7,226 nt of DNA from Nocardioidaceae bacterium (GTDB taxonomy: Bacteria > Actinomycetota > Actinomycetes > Propionibacteriales > Nocardioidaceae): the NCBI GenBank assembly GCA_013698435.1, contig JACCVA010000185.1, forward strand, positions 1-7,226, read 5' to 3'. Shown piece after piece: positions 1 to 6,159 of the stretch. Positions within the stretch are counted from its first letter, which is position 1. The number at the start of each line of letters is the position of its first letter. The translations under genes were made by a program, and so were the position numbers. The notes beneath the pieces are model-generated. The model was given only the letters and a program-made list of their open reading frames with translations, was not told the DNA's origin and did no database searches.

Positions 1-1457
1 ACGTCGGTGCGGGTGGCGGCCAGCAGTGCGGCGTTCACCGGGGCAATGGCAAGCCCGAACCCGAGCCCGGCAAGGACGAGCGGCACCGTGGCCGTCGGAC
101 TCTCCAAGGATGTCTTGCCCCACTGCGCCATCCAGCCGAACGCGCCCGCGGCCACCAGCATGCCCACCGCCGCGATGACCCCTACCGGCACGTGCCGGAT
201 CAGATATCCGCCCAGCAGCGCACCGACCGGGAGTGCGGCCAGCAGGCGCACCAGCACGAGTGCGGCGCCCAGCTGGGAGTCGGGGTACGTCGTCACCCGC
301 GCGAAGATGGGGATGTCGACCAGGGCGGCGATCAGCGCCGCACCGACGAAGAACGACACCAGGATCGACCCCCAGGCAGGGCGCTCGGCCAGTGCGCGTC
401 GGGGGATGAGCGGCGCGGCCGCGGTGCGCACACGCCAGACGAACAGCGCGGTCGCGACCGCACTGCCGAGCAGGAGCCACGGCCCCAACGGTGAGAAGAC
501 CTGCACCTCGGGGTCGGCCGTTGCGAACGCCAGCACGATACCGGCCAACGCGAGGCCCAGCAGCGCCGCCCCCGGCAGGTCGGCGGCGCCGCTCACCTGA
601 CGCAGCCCCCGAACGTCGACCAGCGGACGTCGGGCGGCGAGCTCCCGGACCAAGAACAGCAGTGCACCTACGTAGCAGGCCAGCGCCACGGGCGTCGACC
701 AACGGCTGTCGCCGACGTAGGGGATGAACGCCAAGCCGGTGGTCAGCCCGGTGCGCAGCCGCTCGGGTTCGGTCAGCACGAGTGCGAGCGCCGTCACCGC
801 GGTCACTGCGAGCAGGCCACCGACGACGTCCGGCCTGCCCTTCGGAGGCTGGGTGTCGTCCCGCGTCGGCCCACTCGTCCGGGCCAGCACCAGCAGCGCA
901 GCGGCCAGTGCCAGCCCGGCTGCGAGGTTCAACCAGAAGATCGTCTGCCAGGTCGACACCGCCAGCACCGCGGCGCCATAGAGCGGACCGAGGACGCTGC
1001 CGAGCTCCTGCACGGCCCCGACGACGCCGAGCGGCAGCCCTCGCTTCTCGGCGACCCAGATGTCGGCGACGAGGGCAAGCGTCGCCGGCACCAGGCCGCC
1101 GCCGCCGACTCCCTGGAGGAATCGGCCGACGACCATCGACACGAGGTCGTACTCCGCCGCGGTGACCAGTGAGCCGAGGGAGAAGACGACCAGCGACCCG
1201 ACCAGCACCGGCACCCGCCCGCGCAGGTCGGCGATGCGACCGATCAGCGGCAGCATCGCGATGTAGCCGAGCAAGAAGCCCGACACGATCGGCGCCGCCT
1301 TCTGCAGCTCGTCGATGTTGAGCCCGACCGACGCCATCATGTTCGGCAGCGCCAGGACGACGACATACGTGTCGGCTGCCGCGAAGCCCACCGCGATGGC
1401 GGCGACGACCAACAGCGCGCGTGGCCCGAGGCCGACGCGCGCTGGGGGCGGGCTCAC
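1..1457 (-). CDS. MFS transporter, P55/Rv1410c-like (3' end off the left edge)
   Basis: Inner-membrane transporter of the major facilitator superfamily. The visible 485 residues contain about 14 hydrophobic segments, so only the extreme C-terminus is missing (Rv1410c is about 518 residues). TM1 carries an acidic residue (D29, in AAADTYVV). The TM2-TM3 loop has an MFS motif A variant, GRIADLRGR, at residues 72-80. TM4 has R111 followed by LQGVGGGG. TM5 has a motif C-like QELGSVLGPLYGA with E150. The long loop after TM11 (DIPIFARVTTYPDSQ) is what I recall of Rv1410-type proteins. The GTG at 1457 is chosen because it is the nearest in-frame start, 11 bp after the lipoprotein stop, with no strong Shine-Dalgarno; translation is probably coupled. 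By homology and pairing with the upstream lipoprotein, the inferred role is export of lipid (triacylglyceride or lipoglycan type) and perhaps drugs. A generic drug-efflux MFS is the alternative; the substrate cannot be read from sequence. Confidence 0.85.
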   Translation of the reverse strand, partial: MSPPPARVGLGPRALLVVAAIAVGFAAADTYVVVLALPNMMASVGLNIDELQKAAPIVSGFLLGYIAMLPLIGRIADLRGRVPVLVGSLVVFSLGSLVTAAEYDLVSMVVGRFLQGVGGGGLVPATLALVADIWVAEKRGLPLGVVGAVQELGSVLGPLYGAAVLAVSTWQTIFWLNLAAGLALAAALLVLARTSGPTRDDTQPPKGRPDVVGGLLAVTAVTALALVLTEPERLRTGLTTGLAFIPYVGDSRWSTPVALACYVGALLFLVRELAARRPLVDVRGLRQVSGAADLPGAALLGLALAGIVLAFATADPEVQVFSPLGPWLLLGSAVATALFVWRVRTAAAPLIPRRALAERPAWGSILVSFFVGAALIAALVDIPIFARVTTYPDSQLGAALVLVRLLAALPVGALLGGYLIRHVPVGVIAAVGMLVAAGAFGWMAQWGKTSLESPTATVPLVLAGLGFGLAIAPVNAALLAATRTD

Positions 1458-1468
1458 CGACGGGACGC

Positions 1469-2161
1469 TCAGATCGGCGCCACGACGTCGACCTCGTCCC
1501 CGTCGAGGTCGAGGCTGATGGAGTAGGTGACGTCGTCGGAGCCGTCGTAGAACGGACCGGTGATGTCGATGCTGTCGATGTCGTTGCCATCGGTCAGGGT
1601 GTAGCTGACGTCGAAGTCGTCGCTTCCTGACGAGGGGAAGACGGCCTTGACGTCCGCGCCGGGGATGGTGCCGTCGATCGAGGTGAGCACCGTGTCTCCG
1701 TCACGGGACGAGTCACCGGCGTCGAGCCCTTTGGTCGCCGTGAAGAGCGATGAGATGCCGCCGTCGGGGTCCATCAGCTCTGCCGGGTCGGGTGCACCGT
1801 AGTCGGCTGGGTCGAGAGTGCTCCAGTCCGAGAACGGCAGCTTGACGTAGACCTCACTCTCGATCGCGATGAGAGGAGCGGTCACGTCGAAGCCCGTCTG
1901 CACCTTCACCTCGCCGTCGAACGCGGGATCGTGGGTGCCGGTGCCTTGGGCGCTCAGCAGGCCCTCGATGTCGTCGGGCAGGTTCTTGGTTGCCAGCGTG
2001 AAGTCGATGAACTCGGCATCGTCGAAGCTTTTCTTGGCGGCAGCGAGCCGGTCCTGCGGTGTCTCGTCGCTGGAAGCGGAGTCGCCGCCCTGGCAACCGG
2101 CGACGGCGGTCAGCAGCGCTGTGGACAGCATCAGCGTTGCGACTCGTGAGGAGGTGCGCAC
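1469..2161 (-). CDS. LppX/LprAFG-family lipoprotein, LprG-like
   Basis: Predicted cell-surface lipoprotein of 230 residues, close to LprG of M. tuberculosis (236). The N-terminus begins VRTSSR, then a hydrophobic stretch and a lipobox ending VAGC with the lipidated Cys at residue 23. The mature part contains features typical of this family: a Leu/Asp-rich start after a Ser-rich linker, FTLATKNLP, YVKLPFSDWSTLDPADYGAPDPAELMDPDGG, and a C-terminal series of short beta strands. In LprG this fold forms a hydrophobic pocket that carries acylated lipids, working with the MFS transporter encoded just downstream, as here. I chose GTG 2161 because it gives a normal short, basic signal-peptide n-region like that of LprG, with GGCAGG about 8 nt upstream. 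An alternative GTG at 2203 overlaps the parC stop (GTGA) but adds 14 residues before the signal peptide. The mature protein is unusually rich in Asp towards its end. Family assignment is fairly firm; the cargo is inferred. Confidence 0.85.
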   Translation of the reverse strand: MRTSSRVATLMLSTALLTAVAGCQGGDSASSDETPQDRLAAAKKSFDDAEFIDFTLATKNLPDDIEGLLSAQGTGTHDPAFDGEVKVQTGFDVTAPLIAIESEVYVKLPFSDWSTLDPADYGAPDPAELMDPDGGISSLFTATKGLDAGDSSRDGDTVLTSIDGTIPGADVKAVFPSSGSDDFDVSYTLTDGNDIDSIDITGPFYDGSDDVTYSISLDLDGDEVDVVAPI

Positions 2162-2199
2162 GTAGACAGCCTGCCATGTCGTCGGTTCGCCGCTGCGAC

Positions 2200-4650
2200 T
2201 CACATGCGAAGTGGGCCGGTGATCGCAGCGATCGGCTGAGCGGCCGGTGTCCCCGACCCGTCGCGCCGGCCGGCCTGCGTCGGAAGGTCGACCGGAGACC
2301 CGCTCGACGCCGCGGCAGTGGCCGGCGTGCCGCCGCCATACGCCGTGATCAGCCGGTCCTCACCCTTGAGGAAACGGTGGCAGCGCACCCCTCCTGTGCC
2401 GCGGCCCTTGCCCGGGTACTGCGAGAAGGCGGTCACCTTGACCGTGCCGGCCTCGGTCCCGGGGAGGGCGTCGCTCGAACCGGCGACTGTGACGACGACG
2501 TTGTCGGCTGCGGGGTCGAGGCTGCCGAAGAACACCACGGTCGCGCCCGGAGCGAGCCGCACTCCGGCGACGCCGCCGCCGGAGCGACCCTGCGGACGTA
2601 CGCCGGATGCGGCGAAGTGCAGCAGCTGGCCGTCGCTGGTGACGAACACCAGCTCGTCGTCTGCGTGGAGCAGCTCGGTCCCGCCGACCACCTCGTCGCC
2701 GGCATCGAGGCGGATGACGTCCCAGGAGTCGCGATGGGACAACATCTCGGGCTGCACCCGTTTGACGACGCCCGCCACGGTCCCCAGAGCCAGACCGAGC
2801 GAGTCGCTGGACAGCGAGGTCAGGCAGACGACTCGCTCACCGGGGTCGAGTGCGAGAAACTCCGACACCGGCGCCCCGCCTTGGAGGTTCGGGGCCTGGG
2901 CCGTGGTCGGCAGCGAGGGCAGGTCCAGCACGTCGAGCTTGACGAGGCGACCCGAGGAGGTGACGGCCCCGACCGTTCCCCGCGCCGTCGTCGTCGCCGA
3001 CGACGTGAGCGCATCATGCTTGGCGCGGGACGCGTGTTCGCCCGACGAGACATCGACGGAGGTGCGCGCCAGCAGGCCTGTCGACGAGAGGAGCACCCGG
3101 CAGGGGTCGTCGGCGATCTCGACCGGAACGGCGGCGGTGACCTGCTGTCCGGCGGACGCGAGCAGCACCGTGCGGCGCGGCGTACCGTGCTGCTTCGCCA
3201 CGTCGGTGAGCTCGTCGGCCACGACCTTTCGCAGCAGGGTGTCGTCTTCGAGGATCGCTGTCAGGCCTTCGATCGTCCGGGCCAGCTCGGACTGCTCCTT
3301 CTCCAGCTCGATTTTGGAGAACCGGGTGAGCCGGCGCAGCGGCATTTCGAGGATGTAGTTGGTCTGCAGCTCGGTGAGGTCGAAGACGGTCATCAGCCGG
3401 GTGCGTGCCTCGTCGACGTTGTCGCTCGAGCGGATCAGCTGGATCACTTCGTCGATGTCGACGATCGCCGTCAGCAGGCCCTCGACGAGGTGCAGACGCT
3501 CCTGCGCCTTCGTACGCCGAAACGCCGACCGGCGGCCTACGACCTCGTAGCGGTGGTCGAGGTAGACACGGAGCATCTGCTGCAGCCCGAGCGTTCGAGG
3601 CTGCCCGTCGACCAGGGCGACCGCATTGACACCGAACGACTCCTCCATCGGCGTCTGCCGGTAGAGCTGCTCCAGGATCGCCTCGGCGTGGAAGCTGTTC
3701 TTGATCTCGATGACTAGGTGCAGGCCCTTGGTCCGGTCGGTGAGGTCCTTGACGTCGGCGATGCCGAGCAGCTTCTTCGTCTGGACCAGCACCTTGATGC
3801 GTTCGACCACCCGCTCCGGGCCGACGTTGTGGGGCAGCTCGGTGACGACGATGCCCTTACGACGCGAGGTGACGCTTTGGATACGGGCGCTCGCGCGCAT
3901 CCGGAAGGACCCTCGGCCGGTCTCGTAGGCGTCCCGGATGCCGTCCAGGCCGACGATCTTGCCGCCGGTCGGCAGGTCGGGCCCCGGTATGAAGCGCATC
4001 AGCTCGTCCAGGGTCGCCTGCGGATGGGCAATCAGGTGACGCAGTGCCTGGACCACCTCGACGAGGTTGTGCGGCGCCAGGTTGGTGGCCATGCCTACCG
4101 CGATGCCTGAGGCGCCGTTGACGAGCAGGTTGGGGAACGCCGCCGGCAGCACCACCGGCTCGAACTCCCGGCTGTCGTAGTTGGGTTTGAAGTCGACGGT
4201 GTCCTCGTCGATACCCGCGGTCATCGGAAGTGCCGCGGCGGCCATCCGGCACTCGGAGTAGCGCATCGCCGCCGGCGGGTCGTCCGGGGAGCCGAAGTTC
4301 CCGTGCCCGTCGATGAGCGGCAACCGCAGCGACCACGGCTGCACCATCCGGACCAGGGCGTCGTAGATGGCGCCGTCGCCGTGCGGGTGCAGCCGGCCCA
4401 TCACCTCACCGACGACTCGGGCGCTCTTGACGTGGCCGCGGTCAGGACGCACGCCCATCTCGTTCATCGTGTAGAGGATGCGGCGCTGCACCGGCTTGAG
4501 TCCGTCACGGGCGTCCGGCAGGGCCCGCGAGTAGATGACCGAGTAGGCGTACTCGAGATAGCTGGTCCGCATCTCGTCGCGCACGTCGATGTCGACGATG
4601 TGCTCGTCGAAGTCGTCAGGGATCGGGTCGGTCTTCGTACGTCGGGCCAT
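2200..4650 (-). CDS. parC: DNA topoisomerase IV subunit A (ParC/GyrA family)
   Basis: Type IIA topoisomerase A subunit, 816 residues, which cuts and religates duplex DNA to decatenate and relax chromosomes together with ParE (not in this window). The breakage-reunion part covers about residues 20-490: LEYAYSVIYSRALPD and RDGLKPVQRRIL near the start, HPHGDGAIYD at 88-97, the active-site tyrosine Y131 in AAMRYSE, the SGIAVGMATN loop around 181-190 and the coiled-coil/exit-gate segment around 360-490 (EMPLRRLTRFSKIELE). The C-terminal beta-pinwheel follows. It has no canonical GyrA-box QRRGGKG; the nearest motif is GKGRGTGGV around 747-755, which favours topoisomerase IV over gyrase. A Gly/Pro/Ser-rich tail ends the protein. 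The ATG at 4650 is chosen because MARR followed by a PDDF segment matches streptomycete ParC starts and AGGAGA lies upstream; the reading frame stays open further upstream but that part has no family similarity. It is the first gene of the block with the lipoprotein and MFS genes. Gly93 replaces the usual quinolone-bridge Ser. Confidence 0.95.
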   Translation of the reverse strand: MARRTKTDPIPDDFDEHIVDIDVRDEMRTSYLEYAYSVIYSRALPDARDGLKPVQRRILYTMNEMGVRPDRGHVKSARVVGEVMGRLHPHGDGAIYDALVRMVQPWSLRLPLIDGHGNFGSPDDPPAAMRYSECRMAAAALPMTAGIDEDTVDFKPNYDSREFEPVVLPAAFPNLLVNGASGIAVGMATNLAPHNLVEVVQALRHLIAHPQATLDELMRFIPGPDLPTGGKIVGLDGIRDAYETGRGSFRMRASARIQSVTSRRKGIVVTELPHNVGPERVVERIKVLVQTKKLLGIADVKDLTDRTKGLHLVIEIKNSFHAEAILEQLYRQTPMEESFGVNAVALVDGQPRTLGLQQMLRVYLDHRYEVVGRRSAFRRTKAQERLHLVEGLLTAIVDIDEVIQLIRSSDNVDEARTRLMTVFDLTELQTNYILEMPLRRLTRFSKIELEKEQSELARTIEGLTAILEDDTLLRKVVADELTDVAKQHGTPRRTVLLASAGQQVTAAVPVEIADDPCRVLLSSTGLLARTSVDVSSGEHASRAKHDALTSSATTTARGTVGAVTSSGRLVKLDVLDLPSLPTTAQAPNLQGGAPVSEFLALDPGERVVCLTSLSSDSLGLALGTVAGVVKRVQPEMLSHRDSWDVIRLDAGDEVVGGTELLHADDELVFVTSDGQLLHFAASGVRPQGRSGGGVAGVRLAPGATVVFFGSLDPAADNVVVTVAGSSDALPGTEAGTVKVTAFSQYPGKGRGTGGVRCHRFLKGEDRLITAYGGGTPATAAASSGSPVDLPTQAGRRDGSGTPAAQPIAAITGPLRM

Positions 4651-4664
4651 CGTTCTGCGTCGGG

Positions 4665-4670
4665 TCTCCT
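4665..4670 (-). promoter_or_regulatory. Candidate ribosome binding site of parC
   Basis: On the minus strand this reads AGGAGA, the best Shine-Dalgarno match upstream of ATG 4650. The spacing of 14 nt is longer than ideal. No comparable site supports the in-frame starts further upstream, so it helps choose 4650. Confidence 0.45.
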
Positions 4671-4735
4671 GCGTGGGGGATCGCCTCATTGTGTCGGAGC
4701 GCGACGCCGACCGGGCAGAGGCTCGCCACGAGCGG

Positions 4736-4774
4736 TGGACCGGGGAGGATCCGGCAGCGGCATACTCAGCCGGT
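4736..4774 (+). promoter_or_regulatory. Candidate leaderless promoter of the DinB-family gene
   Basis: CATACT at 4761-4766 matches the -10 consensus at the important second A and final T. TGGACC at 4736-4741 is a possible -35 with a rather long 19-bp spacer. Transcription would start around 4773-4775, at or just before the ATG at 4775, and there is no Shine-Dalgarno just upstream of that ATG. Leaderless transcripts are common in Actinomycetota. This is inference from motif position only. A much weaker minus-strand -10-like CACAAT (4688-4693) could serve parC. Confidence 0.35.
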
Positions 4775-5284
4775 ATGAGCCTGCCGTTCCCCGAGCCCAC
4801 CGAGCCCATCGGCTCCCGCGCCGAGGTGTTTGTCGGCTACCTCGACTACTTCCGATCGGTGCTGGTCGACAAGGTGCAAGGCCTGTCCGAGGACGATCTG
4901 CGGACGAGTCGGCTGCCCTCGGGATGGACACCGGTGGAGCTACTGAAGCACCTGGCGTACGTCGAGCTGCGCTGGCTCGAGTGGGGTTTCGAGGGCCGCC
5001 AGGTGGACGACCCCTGGGCCGACAACCGCGACGGCCGGTGGTACGTCGGGCCGGATGAGTCGGTGGGCGGTCTCGTCGAGGCGCTGCAGTCGCAGGCCGC
5101 TCGGTCGACGGCCGTGATCACGTCACATGAACTTGCCGACGTCGGCGTACCGGGTGACCGCTGGGACGGCGCCGAGCCGGCCTCCCTGGAGCGGGTCCTC
5201 TTCCACCTGTTGCAGGAGTACGCACGCCACCTCGGGCACCTCGACATAGTCCGCGAGCTGATCGACAGGTCCACGGGAGAGTAG
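4775..5284 (+). CDS. DinB/DUF664-family protein
   Basis: Cytosolic four-helix-bundle protein of 169 residues in the DinB-like superfamily, DUF664 branch. The family signatures are a first helix pair with WTPVELLKHLAYVELRW (H59, E64) and a C-terminal helix HLLQEYARHLGHLDIVRE (H144, H152, H155). In this superfamily conserved His residues usually bind a metal; several members use mycothiol or bacillithiol as thiol cofactor, and mycothiol is the actinobacterial one. A role as a thiol S-transferase or detoxification enzyme is therefore possible but not shown by the sequence. The residue four before H152 is Gln148, where I recall Glu being usual in DUF664, so a complete metal site is uncertain. The ATG at 4775 is chosen because family similarity begins shortly after it (EVFVGYLDYFRSVL). 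The frame is open upstream across the start of parC, but that part is antisense to parC and lacks similarity. It is transcribed divergently from parC, probably from its own promoter. Confidence 0.85.
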   Translation: MSLPFPEPTEPIGSRAEVFVGYLDYFRSVLVDKVQGLSEDDLRTSRLPSGWTPVELLKHLAYVELRWLEWGFEGRQVDDPWADNRDGRWYVGPDESVGGLVEALQSQAARSTAVITSHELADVGVPGDRWDGAEPASLERVLFHLLQEYARHLGHLDIVRELIDRSTGE

Positions 5285-5439
5285 GCCTCACTCCACACGT
5301 CGCGGAAGTAGACGAAGCCAACAGGTGGCACGACGTCAGTCAGCCGCGGAAGGACGCGCTCGATCGGACTCGATACCAACGCCGATCGAGCCAGGAGCGG
5401 GCACTCGCGCGGGAACGTTACCAGGACGTTGATCGACCA
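5281..5439 (-). other. Coding-like stretch of unknown origin, possible gene remnant
   Basis: The convergent intergenic region 5285-5476 has no intact gene. One minus-strand frame across 5439-5281 reads as protein-like sequence with mostly G/C third positions, including FPRECPLLARSALV and PPVGFVYFRDVWSEAY. It has no start or stop of its own: upstream it runs into the antisense of the neighbouring membrane-protein gene and downstream into the antisense of the DinB gene. I do not recognise a family. It may be a fragment of a lost gene or simply an open frame by chance in GC-rich DNA. Confidence 0.2.
5358..5391. terminator. Perfect 10-bp inverted repeat, possible bidirectional terminator
   Basis: GCTCGATCGG at 5358-5367 is repeated as its exact reverse complement CCGATCGAGC at 5382-5391, with a 14-nt loop. 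It lies between two converging genes (DinB gene ending at 5284, membrane-protein gene ending at 5477), where a shared terminator is expected. No T-run follows on either strand; actinobacterial terminators often lack one. Each arm contains the small palindrome CGATCG, so a protein-binding site is the alternative. Confidence 0.45.
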
Positions 5440-5476
5440 ACCGCGGCCTGAACACTGCCGGTCGGGCGGGAACGTG

Positions 5477-5936
5477 TCAGATGAACACGTCCGCGTAGGA
5501 GACGATATTGAACGTGACACCGAGGACGCCGATCACGAACGCGACTTGCGAAAGCCTGCGAGCCTTCGTCGCGTAGATTCCGGCCCAGCCGAGCAACGCA
5601 CCCCCCGGCCGCGAGTCCGGGCGAAAACCCGGTCCAGAAGCCCGGTGCCAACAGCGTGCCCGGGATAGCGAGTGCCAGGGCCACCCCACCGGAGCCTTCA
5701 CGGTGAAGTGCCCACGGCAGCACCAGCGCGAAGACGACACCGACCGTGACGGCGGCGATGGCGGCATAGGCGAGGAACAAGCCAGGGCCGATGTCCGTGG
5801 GGGAAGTGGCGGTGACGAAATCGTTGGCGGGATAGGAGATCGTGAACAGGAAAACCGCGACAGCGACCGGCCACAGCAACTTTCGGAGCTTAGCCTGATG
5901 GCCGCTGGTGCGATCGACGGTCTGTGACTCGCTCAT
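5477..5936 (-). pseudogene. Small four-helix membrane protein, frameshifted
   Basis: I do not recognise the family. Starting at ATG 5936 the frame encodes a short charged N-terminus, then hydrophobic segments at about residues 20-34, 52-77 and 84-101. At a run of six G (plus-strand C run 5601-5606) the frame shifts. Skipping one G restores a continuous protein with AGGALLGWAGIYATK, a fourth helix (about 128-147, QVAFVIGVLGVTFNIV) and a natural end ADVFI followed by a stop at 5479-5477. The restored product would be 152 residues. As written, translation instead runs on into a basic, Arg-rich, non-membrane tail ending near 5418. Membrane-like sequence on both sides of the run shows that the break lies there. 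It could be a sequencing or assembly error, a recent mutation, or slippage-based on/off switching. No clear Shine-Dalgarno precedes ATG 5936; a TTG at 5975 is the less likely alternative start. Confidence 0.7.
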
Positions 5937-5989
5937 GGGCGTGGACGCTTTCAAGAGAAACGGTGAGGGGCTCAACCGGTCCGAGCGGT

Positions 5990-6021
5990 GCTCGCCTGTC
6001 CGGCAAGGCTACGAGGCGAGC
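5990..6021. repeat. 8-bp inverted repeat in a divergent intergenic region
   Basis: GCTCGCCT at 5990-5997 and AGGCGAGC at 6014-6021 are exact reverse complements separated by 16 nt. They lie between the divergent membrane-protein gene and the SDR-like gene (intergenic 5937-6159). A second small hairpin, CGAGC-GGT-GCTCG (5982-5994), overlaps the left arm. The location fits an operator for a regulator of the divergent pair, but no regulator gene is visible and repeats of this size are frequent in GC-rich DNA. I see no convincing -10/-35 pair in this intergenic region. Confidence 0.3.
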
Positions 6022-6141
6022 GGTATTCGCGGAAGACTGTCGCTCATCGGCATACCGAGGCTGAACCACTGCGGCATCGCGCAGCAGGACGGGGCTCGCC
6101 CTGGGTGCTACCTCCGTCGACAGCCGTGACCATCCGCGAAC

Positions 6142-6152
6142 GACCTCACGGG
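6142..6152 (+). repeat. Left copy of an 11-bp direct repeat flanking the SDR-like gene
   Basis: GACCTCACGGG, repeated exactly at 6830-6840. This copy ends 7 bp before the presumed GTG start of the truncated SDR-like gene. The two copies bracket the gene almost exactly. Confidence 0.5.
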
Positions 6153-6159
6153 GGTCGGA

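Noticed and set aside
7..1518. Several plus-strand open frames on the left side
   Set aside because: They are antisense to the MFS transporter, rich in Ala, Arg, Pro and Ser, and carry no family motif; the minus strand gives a clean 14-helix protein.
2318..3358. Second plus-strand open frame of 346 codons inside parC
   Set aside because: Ser/Arg/Pro-rich shadow of the antisense parC sequence without any domain signature.
2059..3717. Long plus-strand open frame of 552 codons
   Set aside because: It is antisense to parC, has Arg/Gly-rich composition with no recognisable motif, and arises from the high third-position GC of parC.
4589..4774. Longer N-terminus of the DinB-family protein
   Set aside because: The extension is antisense to parC and the intergenic region and does not resemble the family; ATG 4775 precedes the first conserved helix.
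4651..4809. Longer ParC N-terminus from upstream in-frame starts
   Set aside because: The extra 53 residues are Ser/Arg-rich, overlap the DinB gene and its promoter, and have no similarity to ParC, which starts with MARR in streptomycetes.
5409..5475. 10-bp direct repeat GCGGGAACGT at 5409-5418 and 5466-5475
   Set aside because: Short, unequal surroundings and no clear role; the second copy lies at the end of the membrane-protein gene, so chance is the simplest explanation.
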